A stretch of DNA of 64,000 nucleotides from Aminobacterium colombiense DSM 12261 (GCF_000025885.1 NC_014011.1:806001-870000); one strand, 5' to 3'. Shown: positions 27,732 to 40,179, numbered from the stretch's first letter. The notes: generated from the sequence alone by a model not told the origin. Numbers and translations are program-made.

Positions 27732-28284
27732 GTATGAGATCCGTTTTGCCGGTTCAGGCGGGCAGGGGATAATTCTTGCTGCTGTTATTGCAGGAGAAGC
27801 TGCGGCCCTGTATGAGGAGAACCTCTATGTAGTGCAGACACAGTCTTATGGTCCTGAAGCTAGAGGCGGCAAATCCAAGGCCGAGGTTGTTATTTCTACA
27901 GTACCTATAGATTATCCAAAAGTAACAAGACCAAATCTGCAGGTGATCTTGACCCAGCAGGCTTGTGAAGAGTTTTCAGCCGATACACTTCCTGGCGGAA
28001 GAATAATTTTTGATGACAGCTTTGTCACAGATTTTCCACAGGTAGATGCCTATATATATCAGTTGCCAATTTCTAGAATTGCCCGGGAACAGCTTGGGCG
28101 TGAGCTTGTAACGAATATGGTGGCCCTGGGGGCAGTAGCTCGAGTTCTCGAGCTTGAAAATATTGTCCGGCCTGAGTCTGTAAAGAAAGCTATATTGGAA
28201 AAAGTACCAGCAGGAACAAAAGAACTGAACGCAAAAGCTTTCGATGAAGGCTACCAGGTGTTCAAAAAAAGCTTACATTTGTAA
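27724..28284 (+). CDS. korC: 2-oxoacid:ferredoxin oxidoreductase gamma subunit
   Basis: A 186-residue subunit with the family start FAGSGGQGIILAAVI and YGPEARGGKSKAEVVIS. These belong to the gamma-type (POR_N-like) domain that contacts the CoA region of the complex. It is coupled to korB by an 8 nt overlap and ends the operon before a terminator. Confidence 0.92.
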   Translation: MSRYEIRFAGSGGQGIILAAVIAGEAAALYEENLYVVQTQSYGPEARGGKSKAEVVISTVPIDYPKVTRPNLQVILTQQACEEFSADTLPGGRIIFDDSFVTDFPQVDAYIYQLPISRIAREQLGRELVTNMVALGAVARVLELENIVRPESVKKAILEKVPAGTKELNAKAFDEGYQVFKKSLHL

Positions 28285-28335
28285 TCAACACACCCCTCGA
28301 TAGAAGCAGGACTGCGCGGGTTTTCCGGGCAGAAT

Positions 28336-28377
28336 GACCAGCTGGTGAAATAATATCAGCTGGTCTTTTTCATTTTT
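28336..28377 (+). terminator. Intrinsic terminator after korC
   Basis: GACCAGCTG and CAGCTGGTC form a perfect 9 bp stem with a 12 nt loop, followed by TTTTTCATTTTT. Confidence 0.9.
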
Positions 28378-28422
28378 GATGTATTATATATAGAATTACG
28401 ACCAATGTTAGGAGTGTATGCG

Positions 28423-28773
28423 ATGCAGATGCTTGTTATAGTACTTAATAAGGTAGACAAGGTTGAAAGTCTTTTTAAGGAGTTTATTAACATAGGTGTT
28501 CGAGGGGCTACCATTATTGACAGTAAGGGGATGGCACGTGTTCTTCATGAGGATATCGATAAAATTCCTCTTTTTGGTTCCATTAAGATGCTGATTAACG
28601 ATCAGTATCCCTACAATAAAACCATTTTTGTTGTTTTAGAGGATGAACAAGTCCAACCGGCCATAGATGCCGTTAAAAGAGTAGTAGAAGATCTTTCTAA
28701 GCCTGATGTTGGAATACTATTTACCATACCTGTTAATTGCGTTGAGGGCCTTGCTTCCAACCATCGTAACTAA
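28423..28773 (+). CDS. PII-like signalling protein, unknown ligand
   Basis: A 116-residue protein with the ferredoxin-like alternation of PII/GlnB-superfamily proteins. It has a strand, then a helix (VDKVESLFKEFINIG), RGATIIDSKGMARVL (PII-like G-x-T...G-G-x-A), a central loop region (IPLFGSIKMLINDQ), a second strand-helix, and the C-terminal GILFTIPVNCVEGL that resembles the PII end (G.IFV.P). It lacks the canonical uridylylated tyrosine loop, so it is not a standard GlnB/GlnK. The ATG at 28423 follows AGGAG by 8 nt. It lies 65 bp upstream of a CPA2 antiporter, which suggests it regulates that protein; this is inference. Confidence 0.72.
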   Translation: MQMLVIVLNKVDKVESLFKEFINIGVRGATIIDSKGMARVLHEDIDKIPLFGSIKMLINDQYPYNKTIFVVLEDEQVQPAIDAVKRVVEDLSKPDVGILFTIPVNCVEGLASNHRN

Positions 28774-28838
28774 TCATCCACTCTGTTTTTCTTTTCTTTA
28801 CGAGGTCACAAAATATAATTTAAGGAGAGTCTTTTTCT

Positions 28839-30014
28839 GTGCATGTTTTGTATTATTTCGCCCTTGTTCTTCTTGCTGGAATTTTTATGGCTAAAGTTAC
28901 AAGGAAGCTGAGACTTCCAAATGTGACAGGGTATATTTTGGCAGGAATTGTTATAGGACCTTCTCTTGGAAAGTTGATTCCCAAAGAAGTGGTGTCATCT
29001 TTTTTTATTGTTTCAGAAGTAGCTTTAGGTTTTATTGCCTATAGTATAGGCAGTGAGTTTAACTTGAAGCATATTCGAAAAATCGGGTTGTCAGTTGTAT
29101 GGATTACTCTCATGGAATCCTTATGTGCGGTTTTTGCTGTGACGTTAGCCATGATATTTGTTTTCCACCAGCCCCTTCATTTCAGTCTTGTTCTTGGATC
29201 CATAGCGGCAGCTACGGCTCCTGCTGCCACCATTCTTGTCATAAGGCAATACAAGGCCAAAGGGGTATTAGTAGATACTCTTCTGCCCGTAGTTGCTATG
29301 GATGATGCAGTTGCCATTCTTGCTTTTGGTGTTGCGGTGGCTTTCGCAGAATCCCTTGTTTCCAATAATTCTGCTATTCCCATGGCATCTGTTGTTTTGA
29401 GAGTCTTCAACGAAGTTTTTTTCTCATTGCTTCTTGGTCTGGTTCTGGGACTCTTCCTTTCGTTTATGTCGGGGCGCGTTAAGGGGGAGGATGCACTTCT
29501 TTCTCTGACGATAGGCTGTATTTTTTTAGGCATAGGTCTTGCGTCGAAATTCGGACTTTCGTCTCTCTTCGTAGCGATGATGATTGGGGCTGTAGTTTCA
29601 AATCTGGTTTATTCTTGTGACAGAGTCCTCTCTGTAGTAGATCGTTTCACGCCTCCAATTTTTCTTGCTTTTTTTACTATCTCAGGTGCGGATTTGCAGC
29701 TGGGAATGTTGCCTAAAGTGGGTCTCATAGGGGTTGGATATGTTGTTTTTCGTGTAATAGGGAAAATTTTAGGAGCATATGCTGGAGCTCGAATGACCAA
29801 TTCGCCTCCAACTGTACAAAAATATCTTGGGCTGACCCTTGTGCCTCAGGCTGGTGTTGCTATAGGCCTCTCTCTTTTAGCAGAACAAACCCTCCCTGGT
29901 ATGGGGGTTGCATTGCGTAATATTATACTTGGGTCAACTGTAATATATGAGCTTTTCGGTCCTGTAATCGCTAAGCAGGCCTTAGTAATGGCAGGGGAGA
30001 TAAAAGAGTCCTAA
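28839..30014 (+). CDS. CPA2-family cation:proton antiporter (KefB/NapA-like membrane domain)
   Basis: A 391-residue integral membrane protein with about 12 hydrophobic helices. N-terminal RLPNVTGYILAGIVIGPSLGKLIP is typical of the Na+/H+ exchanger family PF00999. The unwound-helix region ASKFGLSSLFVAMMIGAVVSN and the acidic ion-site segment LLPVVAMDDAVAILAFGVA (DD) match CPA2 members. There is no C-terminal TrkA-N/RCK domain, so nucleotide control would have to come from another protein. The start is GTG with AAGGAGAG upstream. The preceding PII-like gene may supply regulation. Confidence 0.88.
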   Translation: MHVLYYFALVLLAGIFMAKVTRKLRLPNVTGYILAGIVIGPSLGKLIPKEVVSSFFIVSEVALGFIAYSIGSEFNLKHIRKIGLSVVWITLMESLCAVFAVTLAMIFVFHQPLHFSLVLGSIAAATAPAATILVIRQYKAKGVLVDTLLPVVAMDDAVAILAFGVAVAFAESLVSNNSAIPMASVVLRVFNEVFFSLLLGLVLGLFLSFMSGRVKGEDALLSLTIGCIFLGIGLASKFGLSSLFVAMMIGAVVSNLVYSCDRVLSVVDRFTPPIFLAFFTISGADLQLGMLPKVGLIGVGYVVFRVIGKILGAYAGARMTNSPPTVQKYLGLTLVPQAGVAIGLSLLAEQTLPGMGVALRNIILGSTVIYELFGPVIAKQALVMAGEIKES

Positions 30015-30092
30015 TAAATACGTAGGGGAATTTAATAATGAGGCAGAGCCAGTGCCCATGTTAAGAAAAAGGAGTTTGGGAAGGATGCAAAA

Positions 30093-31487
30093 GTGTTGAA
30101 TCAGTTTCATCCCTGCGGGCATGATGAAATAATTAACCTTAAAATTGAAACCATTAGCAGTGACGGGAGCGGCATCGCTCGACGCCCCAAAGATGGTCTT
30201 GTTTACTTTGTTCCAGGAGCCCTGCCGGAAGAAGAGATCAGGGTCAGAGTAACAAAAAAGAAGAGGGATTACGCTATTGGTGAGATACAGGAAATAATAG
30301 CGCCCCATCCTCAGCGGGTTACGCCGTTATGTTCCTGGTATGGACAATGTGGCGGTTGTCAGCTTCAGCACTGTTCTTATGATAAACAACTTGAAATCAA
30401 AAGAACAATTGTAGAAGAAGCTTTTTCTCGCGTGGCTCATATTCCCGTCAGAAATATTTTGGCACCTTGCATTGCAAGTCCAAAAGAATGGGGATACCGA
30501 AACAAGGCATCCTTCCCCGTGCGAAACAACGCAGGCAAGACTGATATAGGTTTTTTTAGAAGGCGCAGCCATTCTATTATTCCTATAGACACGTGCCCCG
30601 TTCTGGAACCAGCTCTTAATCATATGTTGAGTTACTTTATAGATTCTTTAGAGTGCATAAATCTGCCCCCATACGATGAAAAAAAACATTCGGGTCTGTT
30701 GCGTCACGTTATTTTCAGGTGTGGCAGTTTTTCCAAAGAATTATTAGCATGCCTTGTCGTACGCAAAAGCCTTTCTTCTTCAGAAATGAAAAGAGTAGAG
30801 CAACAGTGGCAAAGCTTTCAGTTTCCAGAGTTTTCCTTTGTAGGAATTTTAGAAAACAAGAATATCTCTCCTGGAAACACAATACTGGGGCAGAATTCGA
30901 GGAGCGTTCAGGGACGCGAGTGGCTGAGAGAGTTTCTTAATTCTAAAGAGTTTCATTTTGATGGTACGGCATTTTTTCAGGTTAACAGTTATCAGGCAGC
31001 GCGGCTTTTTACATATAGTGCCAACTGCTTTTCGGATAAAGGGCAGGGAAGGGCTCTTGAATTGTATTCTGGAGTAGGGGCATTATCTCTTTTTCTGGCC
31101 TCAAAATTTGATAATTTAGTGACAGTTGAGGATTGGCCGAGTGCTGTAGAAGCTATGAGGAAAAATCTGGAGCTTAACGATTTTCATAACGTATCTCCTC
31201 ATACTGGCAGGGCTGAAGATGTTATTTTTCATTTAGACGGGCCATTTAATTCTGTGATTCTGGACCCTCCACGCAGTGGCTGCAACCGACAGGTCATTCA
31301 ACGCATTTTAGAGTGGAAACCGCAACAAATACTTTACGTTGCATGTAATCCAGCTACTTTAGCCAGGGATATTGCGTTGCTTTATGAAGGGGGATACCGT
31401 TTGGAGAAACTCCAGCCTTTCGACATGTTTCCCCAGACTGTCCACGTCGAGTGCGTAGCGTTGCTGGAACATGTTGATAAGAAGTAA
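30093..31487 (+). CDS. rlmD: 23S rRNA (uracil-C5)-methyltransferase, RlmD/TrmA family
   Basis: A 464-residue SAM-dependent m5U methyltransferase. An N-terminal TRAM domain (about 10-66) is followed by a [4Fe-4S] ligand set C80, C86, C89 and C168, in the same spacing as E. coli RumA. The catalytic core carries ELYSGVGALSLFLA, the LDPPRSG motif and the nucleophile loop YVACNPATLARD. The GTG at 30093 is preceded by GGGAAGG. Some relatives modify both positions 747 and 1939 or act on tRNA, so the exact target is uncertain. Confidence 0.88.
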   Translation: MLNQFHPCGHDEIINLKIETISSDGSGIARRPKDGLVYFVPGALPEEEIRVRVTKKKRDYAIGEIQEIIAPHPQRVTPLCSWYGQCGGCQLQHCSYDKQLEIKRTIVEEAFSRVAHIPVRNILAPCIASPKEWGYRNKASFPVRNNAGKTDIGFFRRRSHSIIPIDTCPVLEPALNHMLSYFIDSLECINLPPYDEKKHSGLLRHVIFRCGSFSKELLACLVVRKSLSSSEMKRVEQQWQSFQFPEFSFVGILENKNISPGNTILGQNSRSVQGREWLREFLNSKEFHFDGTAFFQVNSYQAARLFTYSANCFSDKGQGRALELYSGVGALSLFLASKFDNLVTVEDWPSAVEAMRKNLELNDFHNVSPHTGRAEDVIFHLDGPFNSVILDPPRSGCNRQVIQRILEWKPQQILYVACNPATLARDIALLYEGGYRLEKLQPFDMFPQTVHVECVALLEHVDKK

Positions 31488-31525
31488 AACAAAAAAGCCT
31501 TGGAAAATAGGGATTTCAGAGTAAT

Positions 31526-31562
31526 AGCCACCCGCGGGAGCGATGCTTTAGGGTGGCTTTTT
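31526..31562 (+). terminator. Intrinsic terminator after rlmD
   Basis: AGCCACCC pairs with GGGTGGCT across a 17 nt loop that may itself fold, followed by TTTTTG. Confidence 0.78.
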
Positions 31563-31650
31563 GCTGTTCGCCGGCCGTCATAAAATCTAAGCAACTTGCC
31601 CTGGTGGCTGTTATGTTATTGATGAAGTGTTTTCCCATTTTGGGGGATAG

Positions 31651-31767
31651 ATGAAGATAAAAGTTATGGAATTACGGCATATTCTTAATTATTCGAGAAA
31701 GGGTCAGTTTCGTCTTTCTTTTAAGGTTAATACGACACGAATCATTTTAATTGGTATCATATCATAG
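31651..31767 (+). CDS. Possible 38-residue small protein, function unknown
   Basis: An open frame begins MKIKVMELRHILNYSRKG and ends RIILIGIIS, preceded by GGGGGATAG just before the ATG. It is basic with a hydrophobic end. It lies alone in a 270 bp gap between the rlmD terminator and tRNA-Gly. It could be a real small membrane peptide, a truncated N-terminus of a transporter, or chance. I recognise no family. The rest of the gap (31563-31650, 31768-31791) shows nothing. Confidence 0.2.
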   Translation: MKIKVMELRHILNYSRKGQFRLSFKVNTTRIILIGIIS

Positions 31768-31791
31768 TGGACTCATTAGCATAACGAGGTA

Positions 31792-31820
31792 TTGCAAAAA
31801 GGGGATTACGCGTTTATAAT
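31792..31820 (+). promoter_or_regulatory. Sigma-70 promoter for tRNA-Gly
   Basis: -35 TTGCAA (31792-31797), 17 bp spacer, -10 TATAAT (31815-31820), 14 bp before the tRNA. Confidence 0.85.
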
Positions 31821-31834
31821 GTCTCATCGATGGT

Positions 31835-31910
31835 GCGGACATAGCTCAGCTGGTAGAGCATTAGCTTCCCAAGCTAAGGGTCGCGGGTTCGAATCCCGTT
31901 GTCCGCTCCA
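31835..31910 (+). tRNA. tRNA-Gly (anticodon CCC)
   Basis: Acceptor GCGGACA pairs with TGTCCGC. The anticodon stem TTAGC/GCTAA encloses TTCCCAA, giving CCC. The discriminator is T, as typical for bacterial tRNA-Gly, and CCA is encoded. Confidence 0.95.
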
Positions 31911-32024
31911 GCTTATTTCAAAGAGAATCCCCCCAACAAACAATCCAGATAAATATAGAACGTAACCATCAGTGCTATTATTTGATGCTATTATGCCTTA
32001 AATAAATTTGATAATTTGCTAAGT

Positions 32025-32053
32025 TTGACACAAATTTTTATGAGTATTACAAT
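32025..32053 (+). promoter_or_regulatory. Sigma-70 promoter for the V-ATPase operon
   Basis: -35 TTGACA (32025-32030), 17 bp spacer, -10 TACAAT (32048-32053). It would start transcription about 65-70 nt before the first V-ATPase gene. Confidence 0.8.
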
Positions 32054-32127
32054 AACTCCGGCTTTGTACCCGATTATAGCCTACGCTGATGAATACTTTC
32101 TTGTAGTGGGGAAGGGGGGTGGATGGC

Positions 32128-32440
32128 ATGGCAACTAACTTGGCCGATGAAATCAAAAAGGCAGAATCAGATGCGAAACAGATAGTCAAAGATGCAAAGA
32201 ATGAAGCGGCACGTTTGATAAGTGAAGCCAAAAATGAAGCAGAAGTTCGAATCAAAGAAACTAGACAACAGGCCTTCCGAAAATATCGTGACAATTTGCA
32301 GAAAGTCGAAGAGGAGGCTGAAGCTAGGGCGGGGGAAATAGTCCGAAAGGGAAAAGAAGGTGCTAAAGCATTTACAAATAGCCATCAGGGGCGTGTTAAT
32401 AAGACCGCTGCCTGGATTGCGGAAGAGGTGATGGCTAGAT

Positions 32441-32454
<14 letters not shown>
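32128..32454 (+). CDS. V/A-type ATPase peripheral stalk subunit G/H
   Basis: A 108-residue protein that is almost wholly a charged alpha-helical coiled coil (ADEIKKAESDAKQIVKDAKNEA region, quoted in part as ADEIKKAESDAKQIV). This is typical of AhaH/NtpF-type stalk subunits that pair with subunit E. The ATG at 32128 has AAGGGGGG 8 nt upstream; a GTG at 32119 is too close to it. The end overlaps subunit I by 14 nt. First gene of the operon order G/H-I-K-E-C-F-A-B-D. Confidence 0.85.
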
Positions 32455-34965
<2,511 letters not shown>

Positions 34966-34989
34966 CCGTTGAGTCAGAGGTGAATGGTA

Positions 34990-35571
34990 ATGTCTTTGGC
35001 TGATATAAAGATAAAAATCGAGGCAGACGCAAAGAAAGAAGCCGAAAAAATTTTTGAGAACGCAAGACTGGAAGCAGATAAAATTCAAAAAGACGCTGAT
35101 GCTGAAATCCAGAAAATCGATGCATCTTATATTGAGCGGTTTAACACAGAAAAGCCGGAAATACTCAAGCGGCGCGAAATAGTTGCTAACCTCGATGTTA
35201 AGAAAATCATGTTGGGAGCTCAGCAGGATCTTATAGCCCTTGCTTTTAACGAAGCATTGAAAACTTTAGCTTCTCTTCCTGCTGATAAGTATTTGGCCTT
35301 CTGTGAGGCTCTTCTCGAGAAAGCAGTCGAGACTGGTGATGAATTCCTTCTTGTTTCACCAAAAGAGAAAAACCTCAACGAAGAGTGGCTTAAGAGGTAT
35401 AACGAAAAACATAAGACATCTCTCTCTTTAGAAAAATCAGCATCCCCTTTTTCTGGTGGTTTTATTCTCAGGAAAGGGGATATAGACACAGACTGTGTTT
35501 TTGACATGCTGATTACGTGGAGTAGAGAAGATATCGAGGCAGACGTTGCAAAACGGCTGTTCTCAGAGTAG
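34990..35571 (+). CDS. ntpE: V/A-type ATPase stalk subunit E
   Basis: A 193-residue stalk protein. The N-terminal long helix (SLADIKIKIEADAKKEAEKI) would coil with subunit G/H, and the C-terminal domain would bind the top of the A3B3 head. I prefer the ATG at 34990, which sits about 7 nt after GAGGTG, over the ATG at 34984. Subunit E is poorly conserved; the position between K and C supports it. Confidence 0.88.
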   Translation: MSLADIKIKIEADAKKEAEKIFENARLEADKIQKDADAEIQKIDASYIERFNTEKPEILKRREIVANLDVKKIMLGAQQDLIALAFNEALKTLASLPADKYLAFCEALLEKAVETGDEFLLVSPKEKNLNEEWLKRYNEKHKTSLSLEKSASPFSGGFILRKGDIDTDCVFDMLITWSREDIEADVAKRLFSE

Positions 35572-35588
35572 ACGGGGGGTGAGGCAGC

Positions 35589-36599
35589 ATGGCTACAGCA
35601 GTGCGGTATGGATATACAGTTGCACGCCTGCGGGCTATGGAAAGCCGCCTTCTCGATGATAGCGTGCTGCAGAGACTCATCGATTGTGAAGACCTTGATA
35701 GCGCCATGAAGGTTCTCGGAGAAACAGTCTATGCGTCCTGGCTTGTTGAACTTAAGACAAACGCGGAATTTGATAAGGCTATAGAGTCTGAGCTGAATTA
35801 TGTTTATAAAGAGGTTTCTAAATTTGCACCAGACTCTGCGTTGGTTGAGATGTGCAGGTTGCCTTATGATTTTCATAATGTGAAAGTTCTTTTAAAAAGC
35901 CAGATTCTTCAGCGCGAAAGTGGGGAACGTCGCTTTGAACTTTTAACATCTTTGGGAAACATTCCTACAGATGATCTCATTATGGCTGTGGAGTCAGAAG
36001 ATTTCAGATTGCTGCCTTATAGCCTTCATAGTGTTTTCCCAAGAGCCCTCGCTCTCTGGGAACAGACTCGCAACATTCTTGAGGTAGAGTGTTACCTAGA
36101 CGAGATTCTGTTCCAGGAGATGTTGAAGATGGCCCGTAAACTGGAATTCGATACTCCTCTTTTGTGGGTGCGGGGCAAAATAGACGCAGAAAATTTGCGA
36201 AATATGCTTCGCCTGAAAAGAATGGACAAAGACACTGCAACAGTTGAACCCTATCTTCACAATGGTGGCTTTGTGTCGATCGAAAGACTGTTAGCAATAC
36301 TTTCTGAACCAGTGGAAGGCTGGATCAGGGTTCTTTCTTACGCTGACATTGGAAAAGTACTGTCCAATGTACAGGACGGATCAGACATGAACGCTCTTCT
36401 GGTAGAAATGGAGAAGGTTCTGGATGATTACATAACAAGAATCCTGGAGACAGCAAAGTATGGTGCTTTTGCTCCCGAAAATGTCTTAAGCTATTTATGG
36501 AGAAAAGAGATAGAAGCAAAAAATCTGAGAATTGCTCTTGTTTCTGTGGCAAATGGCATGGACATGGACCTGACGAGGAGGTTGATGCGTCGTGGCTAG
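35589..36599 (+). CDS. ntpC: V/A-type ATPase subunit C (d-type rotor cap)
   Basis: A 336-residue, mostly helical subunit that sits on the K ring and connects it to the D/F shaft. RYGYTVARLRAMESRLLDD at the start and the C-terminal LSYLWRKEIEAKNLRIALV segment are characteristic of the AC39/NtpC family. It overlaps subunit F by 8 nt. Confidence 0.9.
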   Translation: MATAVRYGYTVARLRAMESRLLDDSVLQRLIDCEDLDSAMKVLGETVYASWLVELKTNAEFDKAIESELNYVYKEVSKFAPDSALVEMCRLPYDFHNVKVLLKSQILQRESGERRFELLTSLGNIPTDDLIMAVESEDFRLLPYSLHSVFPRALALWEQTRNILEVECYLDEILFQEMLKMARKLEFDTPLLWVRGKIDAENLRNMLRLKRMDKDTATVEPYLHNGGFVSIERLLAILSEPVEGWIRVLSYADIGKVLSNVQDGSDMNALLVEMEKVLDDYITRILETAKYGAFAPENVLSYLWRKEIEAKNLRIALVSVANGMDMDLTRRLMRRG

Positions 36600-36930
36600 A
36601 GATATGAACCAACCTATGGCAGCCATAGGCGAATACGAAACCGTTCTTCCTTTTCAGGCAGTGGGAGTCAGGCCTTTCGTTATTTCTGAAGAAGAAAGCA
36701 ACACCTTTGAATCTCTTCTTCTGCGGCTGGCCAAAGAGAAGTATGCGGTTGTTTTTATACAGGAGTTTCTCTTCGTAAAATACATGTCTATGGTAGAAGA
36801 GATCAACGAGGAATACCCTGTAAGCGTGTTACCTATCCCAGGGCTTAAAGGCAGTTCTGGAGCAGGATTAGAATCTATCCGCAATAGTGTGGAACGGGCT
36901 GTTGGGATGGATATCTTTGCTGTGAAATAG
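36592..36930 (+). CDS. ntpG: V/A-type ATPase subunit F
   Basis: A 112-residue central-shaft subunit with a Rossmann-like fold. It contains [15 protein letters not shown] near the N-terminus and [27 protein letters not shown] at the end (quoted in part as [12 protein letters not shown]). The start is taken as the GTG at 36592, with GGAGG upstream; an ATG at 36604 is possible. It binds subunit D in the rotor. Confidence 0.9.
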   Translation: MARDMNQPMAAIGEYETVLPFQAVGVRPFVISEEESNTFESLLLRLAKEKYAVVFIQEFLFVKYMSMVEEINEEYPVSVLPIPGLKGSSGAGLESIRNSVERAVGMDIFAVK

Positions 36931-36956
36931 ACTTTTTATGCTGGAGGCGATTGATT

Positions 36957-38753
36957 GTGGCCACGGAAAAGGTCATTAGAGGGACCATAGAAAAAATATC
37001 CGGACCGCTCGTCGTCGCGAAGGGTATGTATGGCGCCAGTATGTACGACGTGGTACGAGTGGGCAATATAGGGCTTGTCGGTGAAATTATCGAATTAAAA
37101 GGTGATTTAGCTTCGATTCAGGCCTATGAAGAAACATCTGGCCTTATGCCTGGTGAACCTGTCGTAAGTACTGGAGAACCCCTTAGCGTCGAGTTGGGAC
37201 CCGGAATTATAGAGCAATTTTATGACGGAGTACAGCGTCCTTTGAACCTCATTGAAGATGCTGCGAAGAGCCACTTTATTTCTCGTGGTATAGATGTTCC
37301 AGCCATTGATAGAAATAAGAAGTGGAAATTTGAACCTCGAGTCAAGGCCGGAGATAGAGTTCATGCGGGGGATATTCTAGGAACTGTAAAAGAAACGGTC
37401 CTTGTCGAACATCACATTCTGGTTCCCTATGGCGTAGAAGGAACAGTTTCTGAAATTAAGGAAGGCGAATTTACAGTTATAGAAACAATCGCTGTTATTA
37501 AGAATGAAAGCGGTGAAGAGAAGAACGTAGTTATGTTACAGCGCTGGCCTGTCCGTAAACCAAGACCAGTGGCTCGACGCTTGCCACCTATTATTCCTCT
37601 GACAACAGGACAGAGGGTAGTTGACGCTTTCTTCCCTATAGCTAAAGGTGGGACAGCTTGTGTTCCAGGCCCCTTTGGTTCAGGAAAGACCGTCATCCAG
37701 CACCAGCTGGCAAAATGGGCTGAGTCGGATATCGTTGTTTATGTAGGGTGTGGCGAACGTGGAAACGAGATGACAGACGTTCTCCTTGAATTTCCTGAGC
37801 TGGAAGACCCACGATCAGGGGAGCCATTGATGAAACGTACTGTTCTTATCGCGAACACTTCTAATATGCCTGTTGCAGCACGGGAAGCAAGCATTTACAC
37901 AGCTATAACAATGGCCGAATATTATCGTGATATGGGGTACTCTGTGGCCTTGATGGCAGACTCAACAAGCCGCTGGGCAGAAGCTCTCAGAGAAATGTCA
38001 GGACGACTTGAAGAGATGCCTGGCGAGGAAGGTTATCCTGCCTATCTGGGGACACGTCTTGCCTCTTTCTATGAGAGAGCCGGCCGGGCTATTTGCCTTG
38101 GTTCCGACGGAAGAGAAGGATCGGTTACAGCCATTGGAGCAGTTTCACCTCCTGGCGGTGACCTTTCTGAGCCTGTTAGCCAGAATACTCTTCGCGTTAC
38201 AAAGGTTTTCTGGGGTCTTGACGCAAGTCTGGCTTACCAGCGTCACTTCCCGGCAATTAACTGGCTTCTCAGCTACTCTCTGTACACTGACACTCTCGAT
38301 AAATATTGGGATTCTCAGTTTGACGATGAATGGAGCGCACTGCGCGTAGAGGGCATGTCCCTTCTGGAAGAGGAAGATCAACTTCGCGAAATAGTGCGCC
38401 TCGTTGGAGTTGACGCTCTTTCCAAGGAAGAACGTATGGTTCTTGAGACTTCGAAGTCATTGAGAGAAGACTTTCTTCACCAGAACGCCTTCCATGAAGT
38501 GGACACATACGCTTCTATGGAAAAGCAGTTCAAGATGTTGAAGAATATTCTTATTTTCCATCACCTTGGCATGGATGCTCTGAAACGGGGAGCTTCAATG
38601 AGTGAAGTGTTCAATTTGCCAGTACGGGAAAAAATAGCACGAATGCGCTATATTGACGAAAAAGAGATCTCTCAGCTTGATAATCTTGATGGAGATATGA
38701 AAGCGGAGATCAACGCACTAATACCAGTGGGGGGCGATAGTGATGCTGCCTAA
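36957..38753 (+). CDS. ntpA: V/A-type ATPase catalytic subunit A
   Basis: A 598-residue catalytic subunit. P-loop GPFGSGKT is at about 238-245. The non-homologous bulge insertion precedes it, and the GERGNE motif carries the catalytic Glu. [27 protein letters not shown] is present in pieces. The GTG at 36957 lies 9 nt after GGAGG; an earlier TTG at 36951 is too close to it. It overlaps subunit B by 11 nt. The Na+-type rotor encoded upstream indicates a Na+-coupled enzyme. Confidence 0.97.
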   Translation: MATEKVIRGTIEKISGPLVVAKGMYGASMYDVVRVGNIGLVGEIIELKGDLASIQAYEETSGLMPGEPVVSTGEPLSVELGPGIIEQFYDGVQRPLNLIEDAAKSHFISRGIDVPAIDRNKKWKFEPRVKAGDRVHAGDILGTVKETVLVEHHILVPYGVEGTVSEIKEGEFTVIETIAVIKNESGEEKNVVMLQRWPVRKPRPVARRLPPIIPLTTGQRVVDAFFPIAKGGTACVPGPFGSGKTVIQHQLAKWAESDIVVYVGCGERGNEMTDVLLEFPELEDPRSGEPLMKRTVLIANTSNMPVAAREASIYTAITMAEYYRDMGYSVALMADSTSRWAEALREMSGRLEEMPGEEGYPAYLGTRLASFYERAGRAICLGSDGREGSVTAIGAVSPPGGDLSEPVSQNTLRVTKVFWGLDASLAYQRHFPAINWLLSYSLYTDTLDKYWDSQFDDEWSALRVEGMSLLEEEDQLREIVRLVGVDALSKEERMVLETSKSLREDFLHQNAFHEVDTYASMEKQFKMLKNILIFHHLGMDALKRGASMSEVFNLPVREKIARMRYIDEKEISQLDNLDGDMKAEINALIPVGGDSDAA

Positions 38754-40164
38754 AGAGTATAGTACCATCACAGAATTGTCTGGCCCGCTCCTGGTTGTAG
38801 AAAAAACCAAGGATGTGCGCTATGACGAGCTTGTAGAGATAGAACTGGCAAGTGGCGAGATGCGCCGAGGCCGAGTTCTTGAAATAACGTCTGACAGAGC
38901 TCTTGTTCAGGTGTTTGAAGGAACGGACGGCATTGATATTAAGAATACGAAATTGCGCTTTCTTGGCAAGGTTCTTACCCTTCCTGTGAGCCGAGATATG
39001 TTGGGGCGTATTTTTAATGGACGCGGCGAGCCCATCGATGGGGGAGCTCCGATCCTTCCTGATGCAAAGCTGGATATTAACGGTATGCCTATGAATCCCT
39101 TTTCTAGGGACTATCCTTCTGAGTTTATTCAGACCGGAATTTCTACAATTGACGGAATGAATCCCATGGTTCGTGGACAGAAGCTTCCTATCTTTTCGGG
39201 AAGCGGGTTGCCCCATAACCGAATGGCAGCCCAAATAGCTCGTCAAGCAACAGTTATCAGTGGTCACGAAGATTTCGCAGTAGTCTTCGCAGCCATGGGT
39301 ATCACCTTCGAAGAAGCGTCTTTTTTCATGGAGGACTTTAGAAGAACAGGTGCTATCCAGAGAACTGTAATGTTTGTTAACTTGGCGGATGACCCTGCAA
39401 TAGAGCGTATTACCACTCCTCGTCTTGCTTTGACAGCCGCAGAATACCTTGCTTTCGAACAGGACATGCATGTTGTTGTCATCCTGACAGACTTGACGAA
39501 CTATTGCGAAGCTCTGCGTGAAATATCCGCCGCACGAAAAGAAGTTCCGGGTCGGCGGGGCTATCCTGGATATCTTTACACTGACCTTGCTACCATGTAT
39601 GAGAGAGCTGGCCGTCTGAAGGGCAAAAAAGGCTCTATTACACAGATCCCTATCCTGACTATGCCTGAAGACGACAAGACTCACCCTATTCCTGACCTTA
39701 CAGGGTATATAACAGAGGGGCAGATCATATTAAGCCGCGGTCTTCACAGAAAAGGCATTTACCCGCCAGTGGACGTAATGCCGTCTCTTTCTCGTCTGAA
39801 AGATAAGGGTATCGGTAGAGAAAAGACAAGAGAAGACCATGCAGACCTTATGAACCAGCTTTTTGCGGCCTATGCTCGTGGAAAAGAGGCAAAAGAACTT
39901 GCTGTCATTCTTGGTGAAGGTGCTTTGACAGAAGAAGATAAAGCCTTTGCGAGTTTTGCAGATAAGTTTGAGGATACGTATGTGCGACAGGGAGAGTATG
40001 AAAACCGTACAGTAAAAGAAACTCTTGAATTAGGCTGGGACCTGTTGACCATGATACCAGTCAAGGAACTAAAACGTGTCCGAGATGCGTATATCGAGAA
40101 ATATCTCAACCCGAGGCTGCACGTAGAGGAGACAAACAAAGAAGCAGTTTCTGCTACAGAGTAA
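38743..40164 (+). CDS. ntpB: V/A-type ATPase regulatory subunit B
   Basis: A 473-residue non-catalytic nucleotide-site subunit. It lacks a canonical P-loop, having [18 protein letters not shown] in its place. Family segments [19 protein letters not shown] and [24 protein letters not shown] are present in pieces. The ATG at 38743 lies 9-10 nt after a GGGGGG SD and overlaps the A gene end. Confidence 0.96.
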   Translation: MLPKEYSTITELSGPLLVVEKTKDVRYDELVEIELASGEMRRGRVLEITSDRALVQVFEGTDGIDIKNTKLRFLGKVLTLPVSRDMLGRIFNGRGEPIDGGAPILPDAKLDINGMPMNPFSRDYPSEFIQTGISTIDGMNPMVRGQKLPIFSGSGLPHNRMAAQIARQATVISGHEDFAVVFAAMGITFEEASFFMEDFRRTGAIQRTVMFVNLADDPAIERITTPRLALTAAEYLAFEQDMHVVVILTDLTNYCEALREISAARKEVPGRRGYPGYLYTDLATMYERAGRLKGKKGSITQIPILTMPEDDKTHPIPDLTGYITEGQIILSRGLHRKGIYPPVDVMPSLSRLKDKGIGREKTREDHADLMNQLFAAYARGKEAKELAVILGEGALTEEDKAFASFADKFEDTYVRQGEYENRTVKETLELGWDLLTMIPVKELKRVRDAYIEKYLNPRLHVEETNKEAVSATE

Positions 40165-40179
40165 AGGGGGGGACGAAAT

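Noticed and set aside
38710-39684. Long open frame on the minus strand opposite the V-ATPase A/B junction
   Set aside because: It lies wholly antisense to strongly conserved ntpB, has no SD and its protein is Cys/Arg/His-rich without any family pattern.
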